Shown here: positions 1-5,124 of the stretch, one piece after another
Numbering within the stretch: the stretch's first letter is position 1
Layout: each line of letters opens with the position of its first letter
From: Bacillota bacterium
Lineage (GTDB): Bacteria > Bacillota > UBA4882 > JAAYXC01
Assembly (NCBI GenBank): GCA_012516115.1
Contig: JAAYXC010000239.1
Span: forward strand, 1 to 5,758
Reading direction: 5' to 3'
Length of the DNA stretch: 5,758 bases
Program-made: the position numbers and the translations under genes
The notes under the pieces: generated by a model
Databases searched by the model: none
What the model was told of the DNA's origin: nothing
The model's input: only the letters and a program-made list of their open reading frames with translations

Positions 1-219
1 GTCCCGGACCAAAAGGTTCGTCCCCCGGCCCAGAATGAACCAGGGGAGGTCCCGCGCCCGGGCGAACTCCACCACCCGCCGGAGTTCCCCCCGGTCGGCG
101 GGAATCACCAGTGCCTCGGCCGGACCGCCGAGACGAAAACTGGTATGGTTCCGCATCGGTTCGTTAAAACGGATCTCGCCGGCCTTCACCAGTTCCCGGA
201 GCTCCGCCTGCCAGGACAA
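1..219 (-). CDS. murB: UDP-N-acetylenolpyruvoylglucosamine reductase MurB, N-terminal part (cut by window edge)
   Basis: MurB is a cytoplasmic FAD enzyme that reduces UDP-GlcNAc-enolpyruvate with NADPH to UDP-MurNAc, the second committed step of peptidoglycan precursor synthesis. Only the first 73 residues are in the window; the rest lies to the left. Two family signatures are visible: the segment FNEPMRNHTSFRLGGPAE (residues about 18-35), which opens the FAD-binding domain, and LGRGTNLLVRD at residues 63-73, matching the usual LGGGSNLLV loop that contacts FAD phosphates, with R for G and T for S. The start is TTG at 217-219. A strong AAGGAGGG Shine-Dalgarno sits at 231-238, 11 nt upstream. 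The nearer GTG is out of frame and soon stops, and no in-frame ATG or GTG lies upstream before a stop. The gene follows veg on the same strand but is separated from it by a terminator, so it is likely transcribed from its own start. Family assignment is firm; the C-terminal domain cannot be seen. Confidence 0.9.
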   Translation of the reverse strand, partial: MSWQAELRELVKAGEIRFNEPMRNHTSFRLGGPAEALVIPADRGELRRVVEFARARDLPWFILGRGTNLLVRD

Positions 220-261
220 GGGGTCACTCTCCCTCCTTAAAACCTCGGGGACCATTATGCT

Positions 262-267
262 ATTATA
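262..267 (-). promoter_or_regulatory. Putative -10 box for murB
   Basis: A perfect TATAAT is read on the minus strand in a locally AT-rich patch, between the veg terminator and the murB ribosome binding site. It would start transcription near position 255 and give a leader of about 35 nt. No convincing -35 is found: the hexamer 17 bp upstream is GCGATC, and there is no extended TG motif. The site may therefore be weak, activator-dependent or used by another sigma factor. Its position just after a terminator and before a gene is the main support. Confidence 0.45.
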
Positions 268-302
268 CGAATAAAACCGCACCCGATCGCCGATGACCGA
301 AG

Positions 303-326
303 AAAAAGCCCGCCGCAAAGGCGGGC
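303..326 (-). terminator. Intrinsic terminator of veg
   Basis: Read on the minus strand, a perfect 7-bp GC-only stem (GCCCGCC / GGCGGGC, positions 308-314 and 320-326) encloses a 5-nt loop. It is followed directly by five T residues (303-307) and then a further pyrimidine-rich stretch. It starts about 25 nt after the veg stop codon, so it should end the veg transcript and separate it from murB. There is no equivalent T tract on the plus-strand side, so it works in one direction only. Confidence 0.88.
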
Positions 327-351
327 CCCTGGACGGCAGCGTGAGGATGGA

Positions 352-627
352 TTAACCGGTGGCGCTGGCCGAGTGTGAACCTTCATCCTCTTCCTGAAGC
401 GAGAGTTCCACCTCTTTGGTCAGGAGATCGGCGTAATTGTAAGAGGTACGACGCTCGGTCTGGCGGTCACACCAGCGAACCACGAAAACGTGTGGATAAG
501 TCTGCTCCAGGATGCCATCTACTTCGAACACCCGCTTCCGGCCACGGTTCGCGCGGAGTTTAACCGGTTTTCCTACCATTTCCTTTAAGTCTTCGCGGAT
601 GCGGGCGAGGGCATTGACCTCGGGCAT
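352..627 (-). CDS. veg: Veg protein (DUF1021 family)
   Basis: This is a small cytoplasmic protein of the Veg family, found in Firmicutes. In Bacillus subtilis veg is very highly transcribed and has been linked to biofilm matrix gene expression through the SinR pathway; its biochemical role is not settled. From the chosen start the protein is 91 residues, against about 86 in B. subtilis. The family pattern is clear: GKPVKLRANRGRKR (residues 19-32), then GILEQTYPHVFVV (38-50), then SYNYADLLTKEVEL (62-75). An acidic, serine-rich tail follows. I chose ATG at 625-627 because a near-perfect AAGGTGGTGA ribosome binding site at 633-642 is correctly spaced for it. The reading frame is also open from GTG codons at 639 and 636, but these lie inside that binding site. 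Upstream are two perfect tandem sigma-A promoters and downstream is an intrinsic terminator, so this is a strong single-gene unit. It is divergent from the frameshifted gene at 767. Confidence 0.92.
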   Translation of the reverse strand: MPEVNALARIREDLKEMVGKPVKLRANRGRKRVFEVDGILEQTYPHVFVVRWCDRQTERRTSYNYADLLTKEVELSLQEEDEGSHSASATG

Positions 628-632
628 GGGGT

Positions 633-642
633 TCACCACCTT
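633..642 (-). promoter_or_regulatory. Ribosome binding site that fixes the veg start
   Basis: AAGGTGGTGA on the minus strand differs by one base from the perfect anti-16S complement AAGGAGGTGA. It ends 5 nt before the ATG at 627. Because it contains the two in-frame GTG codons that would give a longer protein, it argues for the 91-residue product. Its first base is the last base of a TTGACA sequence (642-647). Confidence 0.8.
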
Positions 643-660
643 GTCAACATCATGGCCAAC

Positions 661-689
661 ATTATAACACAGAAGGACAAGCCTGTCAA
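661..689 (-). promoter_or_regulatory. veg proximal promoter P2, perfect sigma-A consensus
   Basis: On the minus strand a TTGACA -35 box (684-689) and a TATAAT -10 box (661-666) are separated by exactly 17 bp. This matches the housekeeping sigma-A consensus at all twelve positions. Initiation is expected near 654, giving a leader of about 27 nt to the veg ATG. The region is AT-rich in an otherwise GC-rich window, as expected for a functional promoter. Confidence 0.9.
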
Positions 690-702
690 CAAAAGACGAA
701 AA

Positions 703-731
703 ATTATAGCAGAGGTTTGGAGAGCTGTCAA
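703..731 (-). promoter_or_regulatory. veg distal promoter P1, perfect sigma-A consensus
   Basis: On the minus strand TTGACA (726-731) and TATAAT (703-708) are separated by 17 bp, again matching consensus at all positions. Initiation is expected near 696, so the RNA would run through the P2 core. It lies exactly 42 bp upstream of P2, box for box. Together the two promoters should make veg one of the most heavily transcribed genes of this region. Confidence 0.88.
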
Positions 732-766
732 GCGAAACGCGCCTCCAGCATAAAACTTTGGGTAAG

Positions 767-1608
767 ATGCAGGCGATCGGGTGCCTCGTGGTCGCCGGTC
801 ACCCGGAGATGCCCGCGGCCCTCCGTGCCTGGCCCTGGTTAAGGTCGGTGCCGCGGCCCTGGCGCCGGCGGCTGGTCCGTCTCGCCGGTCCCAAGCCCGT
901 CCTGGTGGCCGAGAGCACGGATGGTGGCATCCAGGCCTACGGGCTTCTCCTGGCCGAAGGTTCCTCCACCTTAAGACTGACCGAGACCCTGAGACGAATG
1001 GAGGAGAAACTGACCTTCCGGGCCTTTGGCTGGCGAGCCGCGGCCTGGCCCCTCTTCCCGGACGGTCTTGGCGTTCGGGCACCCTTTTCGGGCTCTTGAC
1101 CGCCATCGCCCCTTTTGCCGGCAGGAATCTCCCTTTCGGTCCGCCGGAGGAATTGACGGTCCTTCTTCAGGGAGAAGCCCGGGCCGAACTGGGGTTAGCC
1201 GCGCGGTTCCTGGCGCCGCGAGTGGCCGGCCTCTTCCTCGTCTGCCCGCAGGTCTATTTCCGTCGTCAACTGGCGGCCCGGATCCTGGCCGAATACGGTC
1301 TGGCCGTCCGGGATGGCGGGAAGCCGCCGGAAAAAGGGTGGGATGTGGCGGTGGACCTCCGGTTTTTACCCCCGCTTTTCCGGGTTGGCCCGCGCCTCTT
1401 TACCCTGCGGCCCGTCTTCCCCCAGCCGCTCCTCCACACGACCTCCTGGCAAAGGTTTCTTTCCATCGAGCATCCGGTCTGGGCCGAATGTCATTTAAGC
1501 TGCCTCTTGCCGGAGAAAACGAGCCTCCCCTCCACCCTCACTCCGGCCTCGCTCGCGGCCGCTTTCTCCCTGCTCGAGACGGCCGGCGTGGAGTTCGCTT
1601 TAACTTGA
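767..1608 (+). pseudogene. Unrecognised gene interrupted by a frameshift; possible Rossmann-fold protein
   Basis: Two adjacent reading frames look like halves of one gene of about 280 codons. The first is coding from ATG 767 (MQAIGCLVVAGHP) to about 1081, then hits a stop at 1097-1099. The second carries convincing coding sequence from about 1084 to the TGA at 1606-1608. Both halves have GC-rich third positions like their neighbours. Adding one base in the CCCTTTT run at 1082-1088 would join them. I do not recognise the family with confidence. The second half has a strand-loop-helix-strand look (LTVLLQGEARAELGLA followed by RFLAPRVAGLFLV) resembling a degenerate nucleotide-binding Rossmann segment, and the layout faintly recalls predicted dehydrogenases of the COG5322 type. 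That is a guess. No transmembrane segment or signal peptide is apparent. No good Shine-Dalgarno precedes ATG 767 or the in-frame TTG at 758, and no clear plus-strand promoter is seen. These facts favour a decaying gene, although a sequencing error could also explain the break. Confidence 0.6.
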
Positions 1609-1633
1609 CAAGGTCTGGGAGGTCGATTATAAT
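1605..1633 (+). promoter_or_regulatory. greA promoter, perfect sigma-A consensus
   Basis: TTGACA (1605-1610) and TATAAT (1628-1633) are separated by exactly 17 bp, a full consensus match. The TGA stop codon of the preceding frameshifted gene (1606-1608) lies inside the -35 box. Transcription is expected to start near 1640 and read through a leader of about 136 nt into greA. Confidence 0.9.
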
Positions 1634-1649
1634 TACTCTTACTACAGAC

Positions 1650-1674
1650 GCACTGCGCCCCGGGGCCGCGGTGC
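1650..1674 (+). other. GC-rich stem-loop in the greA leader
   Basis: GCACTGCG (1650-1657) pairs with CGCGGTGC (1667-1674) as an 8-bp stem containing one T-G wobble, around a 9-nt loop CCCCGGGGC. It would form about 10 nt after the predicted transcription start. The following sequence is TGTTTGT, too interrupted for a good intrinsic terminator. The stem could protect the 5' end, promote pausing or act in attenuation, but no known riboswitch class is recognisable. Confidence 0.4.
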
Positions 1675-1776
1675 TGTTTGTCATCAAACCCCTTATGGTT
1701 GTGGAACCGGAGTAGCCGCATACCCCACCGCGACCTGAAGGAATATTAAGAGGGACTTCGCGAAGGGAGTAAGAAA

Positions 1777-2262
1777 ATGGCTACGCAAAAAGAAATCTTC
1801 TTAACCCTGGATGGCCTCGTCAAGCTCGAAAAAGAGCTCGATCTTCTCAAGACGGTTCGCCGGCGCGAAGTGGCGGAACGTATTAAGCAGGCCCTGGAAT
1901 TCGGGGACCTCTCGGAGAATTCTGAATACGAAGATGCCAAGAACGAACAGGGTTTCATCGAAAGCAGGATCCTCCAGATAGAGAACATCCTCCGGAACGC
2001 CCGTGTCCTCGATATCGGCGAGGTCAGGACCGATACGGTCAGCCTGGGGACGAAGGTGCTCTTGGAGGACGTGGAGACCGGGGAAGAGATCGAATATACC
2101 ATTGTGGGATCGGCCGAGGCGGATCCGGATGCGGCACGGATCTCCGATGAATCTCCGGTGGGCCGGGCCCTTATGGGCCAAACCGTAGGGGCGGTCGTCA
2201 CGGTCCAGGTCCCCATGGGGAGTCTAAAGTATAAAATCAAAGACATTAAAAAAATGGCCTGA
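1777..2262 (+). CDS. greA: Transcription elongation factor GreA
   Basis: GreA enters the secondary channel of backtracked RNA polymerase and stimulates cleavage of the extruded RNA 3' end, restarting stalled complexes. The 161-residue length is typical of the family. The N-terminal antiparallel coiled coil covers about residues 1-75. Its tip carries the signature GDLSENSEYEDAK (43-55); D44 and E47 correspond to the acidic pair that helps coordinate the catalytic magnesium in the polymerase. The C-terminal FKBP-like domain (about 83-159) includes SLGTKVLLEDVETGEEIEYT and the typical ending in which SPVGRALMG is followed by YKIKDIKK. The ATG has an AAGGGAG ribosome binding site at 1763-1769 with a 7-nt spacer. 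The gene has its own perfect promoter at 1605-1633 and an intrinsic terminator after it, so it can be expressed alone, although lysS follows on the same strand as in many Firmicutes. Confidence 0.97.
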   Translation: MATQKEIFLTLDGLVKLEKELDLLKTVRRREVAERIKQALEFGDLSENSEYEDAKNEQGFIESRILQIENILRNARVLDIGEVRTDTVSLGTKVLLEDVETGEEIEYTIVGSAEADPDAARISDESPVGRALMGQTVGAVVTVQVPMGSLKYKIKDIKKMA

Positions 2263-2307
2263 TGTGACCATGTGAAGCGTCCTTCTTCACGGCCAAGGGC
2301 CGGGGAT

Positions 2308-2345
2308 GCCCCTTCTTCGGCCGCGGAAGGGGCGCCTTTATTTTT
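2308..2345 (+). terminator. Intrinsic terminator of greA
   Basis: A perfect 8-bp stem, GCCCCTTC (2308-2315) with GAAGGGGC (2326-2333), encloses a 10-nt loop. It is followed by GCC and then the tract TTTATTTTT (2337-2345). It lies about 45 nt after the greA stop. A GGGG run at 2302-2305 could pair with the CCCC of the 5' arm (2309-2312), a competing small hairpin, but nothing else suggests regulated antitermination. Confidence 0.82.
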
Positions 2346-2351
2346 GCCCTT

Positions 2352-2380
2352 TGGGAGAACGTTAAAACCGCCGGTAGAAA
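2352..2380 (+). promoter_or_regulatory. Candidate weak promoter for lysS-ruvCAB
   Basis: Just after the greA terminator, TTGGGA (2352-2357) and TAGAAA (2375-2380) are separated by 17 bp. Each hexamer matches the sigma-A consensus at four of six positions. Initiation would be near 2387, at the start of the lysS leader hairpin. It is the best plus-strand candidate I see between the terminator and lysS, but it is far from consensus. Some lysS transcription may instead come from readthrough of greA. Confidence 0.3.
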
Positions 2381-2385
2381 AGGCG

Positions 2386-2406
2386 CGGCGCTTCGAAGAA
2401 GCGCCG
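2386..2406 (+). other. Strong hairpin in the lysS leader
   Basis: CGGCGCTTC (2386-2394) and GAAGCGCCG (2398-2406) form a perfect 9-bp stem with a 3-nt loop GAA. No T tract follows on the plus strand, so it is not an intrinsic terminator of greA. On the minus strand it is followed by CGCCTTTT, at best a poor terminator, and there is no minus-strand gene to end. It probably forms near the 5' end of the lysS mRNA or in greA readthrough RNA. Its function is unknown. Confidence 0.45.
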
Positions 2407-2489
2407 GGACCCGCGTATGAGGCAAGATGCGCATCTTTCATCCCGGCGAGGCCGGAGAAAGCCATGGGAGACCGCGGAGGGACGAAGGA

Positions 2490-3959
2490 TTGACGACGGA
2501 GATACGTGAAAACGAAGAGTTCCAGCGACGAAAAGAAACGGCAACCCGCTGGCGTACCGCCGGGTACGATCCTTACGGCGGCGCCTTTCTGCGTACCCAT
2601 ATGGCCGGCGCCATCGCACCCGCCTTTGCTGAGCTGGAAGGGAAAAAGGTGGCCGTGGCCGGTCGTCTGACGGCCATCCGTCGCCAGGGAAAGGCGAGTT
2701 TCGCCGATCTGACCGATTTTACCGGGAAAATCCAGCTTTACGTCCGCGAAGACGTTTTGGGGCCCGCCGATTACGAGCTCTGCGATCTGCTCGATCTGGG
2801 CGATATCATCGGCGCCGAAGGGACGGTCTTCAAGACCCGCCGGGGCGAGGTCACGGTGGAGATCGGGTCCTTCCGCCTCCTAACCAAGGCCCTCCGCCCG
2901 CTACCGGAGAAATGGCACGGGCTCAAGGACGTGGATCTCCGCTACCGCTACCGTTACCTCGATCTCATCGCCAACCCCGGTGTGCGGGAGGTCTTCTTCA
3001 AACGAACGCAGATCGTCAAAGCCATCAGGGGTTTCCTTGACGCCCGGGGCTTCGTGGAGGTAGAGACCCCCATCCTTTCACTGGTGGCCGGGGGTGGACA
3101 TGCCCGGCCGTTTACCACCCACCACAACGCCCTCGATCTCGACCTTCACCTTCGCATCGCCCTTGAGCTCTATCATAAACGGCTTCTCGTCGGCGGGTTC
3201 GACCGCGTTTACGAGATCGGCCACTGTTTCCGCAACGAAGGGATCGATACCCGTCATAACCCGGAATTCACCATGCTCGAACTCTACCAGGCCTACACCG
3301 ACTACGAGGGCATGATGGCCCTGGCCGAAGAGATGCTCCCCGAGGTGGCCCGGACGGTGCTCGGGACGACCAGATTCGTCTACCAGGGCCGCGAGATCGA
3401 TCTCTCCCCACCCTGGCCGCGGCTTAAGATGATGGACGCCATCCGGGAACGGACCGGCCTGGACTGGCTGGCCGTCGAGACCGATGAGGAAGCGGTAGCC
3501 CTCGGAGAGAAACTGGGGCTCGACCTCCGCGGCCGCAAGACCAGGGGCCAGGTCTTGGATGAACTTTTGAAGACCTTCGTCGAACCGCACCTCGTCCAGC
3601 CGACCTTCCTGGTAGACTACCCCATCGAGATCTCGCCCCTGGCCAAGAGGCGGCCCGACGAACCGCGCCTCACTTACCGTTTCGAGCTCTTCATCAACGG
3701 CTGGGAATGCGCCAACGCCTTCTCGGAGCTCAACGATCCTCTGGACCAGCGGGAGAGGTTCCTGGCCCAGGCGGAAGAGAAAGCCAAGGGGAACGAAGAG
3801 GCCATGTCCTGGGACGAAGATTTCCTTTTCGCCCTCGAGCACGGGATGCCGCCTGCCGGTGGAATGGGCATCGGCATCGACCGCTTGGTCATGCTCTTGA
3901 CCGATTCTCCTTCCATCCGCGACGTCATCCTCTTCCCGCTCATGCGGCCGCTCAAATAG
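2490..3959 (+). CDS. lysS: Lysyl-tRNA synthetase, class II
   Basis: LysRS joins lysine to tRNA-Lys in the cytoplasm using ATP. From the chosen start the protein is 489 residues, the normal class II length. An N-terminal helix leads to AGYDPYG (24-30), then the OB-fold anticodon-binding domain (about 51-134). The catalytic domain has motif 1 near 182-196 (FLDARGFVEVETPIL), THHNALD at 210-216, motif 2 near 239-266 with FRNEG and HNPEFTMLELY, and motif 3 near 457-470 (GGMGIGIDRLVMLL). Lysine-pocket segments such as NAFSELNDP are intact. Three local departures from the usual sequence are GGGHARPF for GGASARPF, RIALELY for RIAPELY, and GWECANAF for GREIANAF. I chose TTG 2490 because GGAGG (2476-2480) is 9 nt upstream and the N-terminus then matches the family. 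The upstream ATG at 2427 has no binding site and would add 21 atypical residues. No T-box is evident in the leader. ruvC follows without a terminator. Confidence 0.95.
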   Translation: MTTEIRENEEFQRRKETATRWRTAGYDPYGGAFLRTHMAGAIAPAFAELEGKKVAVAGRLTAIRRQGKASFADLTDFTGKIQLYVREDVLGPADYELCDLLDLGDIIGAEGTVFKTRRGEVTVEIGSFRLLTKALRPLPEKWHGLKDVDLRYRYRYLDLIANPGVREVFFKRTQIVKAIRGFLDARGFVEVETPILSLVAGGGHARPFTTHHNALDLDLHLRIALELYHKRLLVGGFDRVYEIGHCFRNEGIDTRHNPEFTMLELYQAYTDYEGMMALAEEMLPEVARTVLGTTRFVYQGREIDLSPPWPRLKMMDAIRERTGLDWLAVETDEEAVALGEKLGLDLRGRKTRGQVLDELLKTFVEPHLVQPTFLVDYPIEISPLAKRRPDEPRLTYRFELFINGWECANAFSELNDPLDQRERFLAQAEEKAKGNEEAMSWDEDFLFALEHGMPPAGGMGIGIDRLVMLLTDSPSIRDVILFPLMRPLK

Positions 3960-4024
3960 TTTCGGCAAGAGGGATCTCCCGCCCCCACGGCGAAGTATGG
4001 GGAAAACGCGCGGAGGTCTGGGAG

Positions 4025-4519
4025 ATGCTGGTCCTGGGTCTCGATCCCGGCCTTGCCCGAACCGGGTACGGTTTCGTCCGGCGGGAGGGAAACCGGCTTT
4101 TTGCCCTCGCCTACGGCACGGTCGTCACCCCGGCCGGCCTTTGTTTGTCCGAACGGCTCTTCCGCCTCCATCGCGAGCTGGGCGAGCTGATCCGGACCTA
4201 TCATCCCGAGGCCATGGCCGTCGAGGAACTTTTCTTCTGCCGGAACGCGAAGACGGCCATCGCCGTGGGGCAGGCCCGGGGCGTGGCCCTGCTGGCCGCG
4301 GCCGAAGCCGGTTTGACCGTAAGCGAATACACGCCGCTCCAGGTCAAACAGGCGGTGGTCGGCTATGGGCGGGCCGAAAAACATCAAGTCCAGCAAATGG
4401 TCCGCGTACTCCTGGCCCTTCCCGATCTGCCGCGTCCCGATGACGCCGCCGACGCCCTGGCCGGCGCCATCTGCCACGCCCACTCCCATCAACCGCGACG
4501 CGAGGTGGTATGGCCTTGA
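4025..4519 (+). CDS. ruvC: Crossover junction endodeoxyribonuclease RuvC
   Basis: RuvC is the dimeric, magnesium-dependent nuclease that cuts Holliday junctions symmetrically during recombinational repair, working with the RuvAB branch-migration motor. At 164 residues it has the usual length. The RNase H-like fold and its four acidic catalytic residues are visible: D7 in LGLDPGLARTGYG, E67 in AVEELFF, and D140 and D143 in PDDAADALAGAICH, equivalent to D7, E66, D138 and D141 of E. coli RuvC. The segment NAKTAIAVGQARGVAL (74-89) is the conserved helix after the second catalytic residue. ATG 4025 has a GGAGGT binding site at 4012-4017 with a 7-nt spacer. The same frame is open far upstream inside lysS, but that part is a shadow of lysS. 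The start is 65 nt after the lysS stop with no terminator between them, and the 3' end overlaps ruvA, so lysS-ruvCAB is probably one transcript. Confidence 0.96.
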   Translation: MLVLGLDPGLARTGYGFVRREGNRLFALAYGTVVTPAGLCLSERLFRLHRELGELIRTYHPEAMAVEELFFCRNAKTAIAVGQARGVALLAAAEAGLTVSEYTPLQVKQAVVGYGRAEKHQVQQMVRVLLALPDLPRPDDAADALAGAICHAHSHQPRREVVWP

Positions 4520-5103
4520 TCGCCAGTCTGACCGGACGGGTCGCCGGGATAAGCGGCGGGTGTTGCCTCCTCGAAGTGGGCGGTGTAGGGTTCGAGATCC
4601 GGGTCCCCCTCCCCGCCCTGGCGACCCTCGCCGAAGCCCCGGGTGAGGTTAAACTCTATACCTACCTTTATCTTCGCGAAGACGGCGTCCAGCTCTTCGG
4701 CTTCCTGCATCCCGAAGAGAAACAGGTCTTCCTCCAGCTCCTGGGGGTAGCCGGGGTGGGACCGAAGATCGCCCTCTCCCTCCTTTCCGTGCTCAGCGTG
4801 GACCGGATCCGGCAGGCGGTGGCGGCCGAGGATTACCGTCTTTTGGCCTCGGTCCCCGGCATCGGGCCCAAGACGGCCCAACGGCTCGTCTTCGAGCTCC
4901 GCGGTAAGCTGGCCCCCACCGGCGAAGGGGGAAAGACTCCTTCTCCGGTCGGCGGGGAGATGGCCGATGCCGTCGAGGCCTTAATAGCCCTGGGTTATCC
5001 TTCCCCCGCCGCCACGGCCGCGGTGGAAGCGGCGGTGACCGAAGGCACGGAACGCACGGCCCCGGCCCTCGTCCGGGCGGCCTTAAAGAAACTGCTCAAA
5101 TGA
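4510..5103 (+). CDS. ruvA: Holliday junction branch migration protein RuvA
   Basis: RuvA forms tetramers that bind the four-way junction and load RuvB hexamers. The 197 residues show the three expected domains: the N-terminal OB-fold (about 1-66, with DGVQLFGFLHPEEK at its end), two helix-hairpin-helix DNA-binding motifs (LLGVAGVGPKIALSLLS at 77-93 and LASVPGIGPKTAQRLVF at 112-128), and, after a flexible linker (about 134-149), the C-terminal domain III that contacts RuvB (150-197, with ALIALGYPSPAA). Two starts are possible. ATG 4510 has GAGG only 4 nt upstream. TTG 4516, two codons later, would give the family-typical beginning MIASLTGRV, better spacing from GAGGTGG, and a TTGA overlap with the ruvC stop (4517-4519). 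The biological start may well be the TTG, giving 195 residues. Either way the gene overlaps ruvC and is probably translationally coupled to it. Confidence 0.96.
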   Translation: MALIASLTGRVAGISGGCCLLEVGGVGFEIRVPLPALATLAEAPGEVKLYTYLYLREDGVQLFGFLHPEEKQVFLQLLGVAGVGPKIALSLLSVLSVDRIRQAVAAEDYRLLASVPGIGPKTAQRLVFELRGKLAPTGEGGKTPSPVGGEMADAVEALIALGYPSPAATAAVEAAVTEGTERTAPALVRAALKKLLK

Positions 5104-5124
5104 GGAGGCGGAAAGAAGGCCGCC

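Noticed and set aside
619..647. A third veg promoter using the TTGACA at 642-647
   Set aside because: The -10 position reads CCCGAG within the coding start and the expected transcript would begin inside veg.
1082..1090. Programmed -1 frameshift site in the split gene
   Set aside because: In the incoming frame the codons are GCA CCC TTT, which is not a standard slippery heptamer, and I see no clear downstream stimulatory structure. Kept only as an unlikely alternative to decay or error.
633..1106. Long open frame on the minus strand (157 codons) covering the veg promoters and the first half of the frameshifted gene
   Set aside because: It runs through the veg promoter region, its product is arginine/proline-rich low-complexity sequence typical of antisense frames in GC-rich DNA, and the plus strand has better coding character.
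1695..1715. Six-codon leader peptide in the greA leader (ATG 1695 to TAG 1715)
   Set aside because: There is no ribosome binding site, no run of regulatory codons and no overlap with greA.
2400..2490. T-box riboswitch in the lysS leader (GGGAGACCGCGG at about 2466-2477 looks slightly like the GGGTGGTACCGCGG core)
   Set aside because: The match is imperfect, the leader is short for a T-box, no specifier stem is evident and no terminator follows.
2272..2493. 73-codon plus-strand frame from a GTG between greA and lysS
   Set aside because: It runs through the greA terminator, has no ribosome binding site and shows no family-like sequence. Only its last nine codons with their own ATG were kept as a possible minicistron.
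1746..2600. Long minus-strand open frame (284 codons) opposite greA
   Set aside because: It is antisense to an unmistakable greA and crosses the greA terminator and promoter-like sequence; no recognisable domain.
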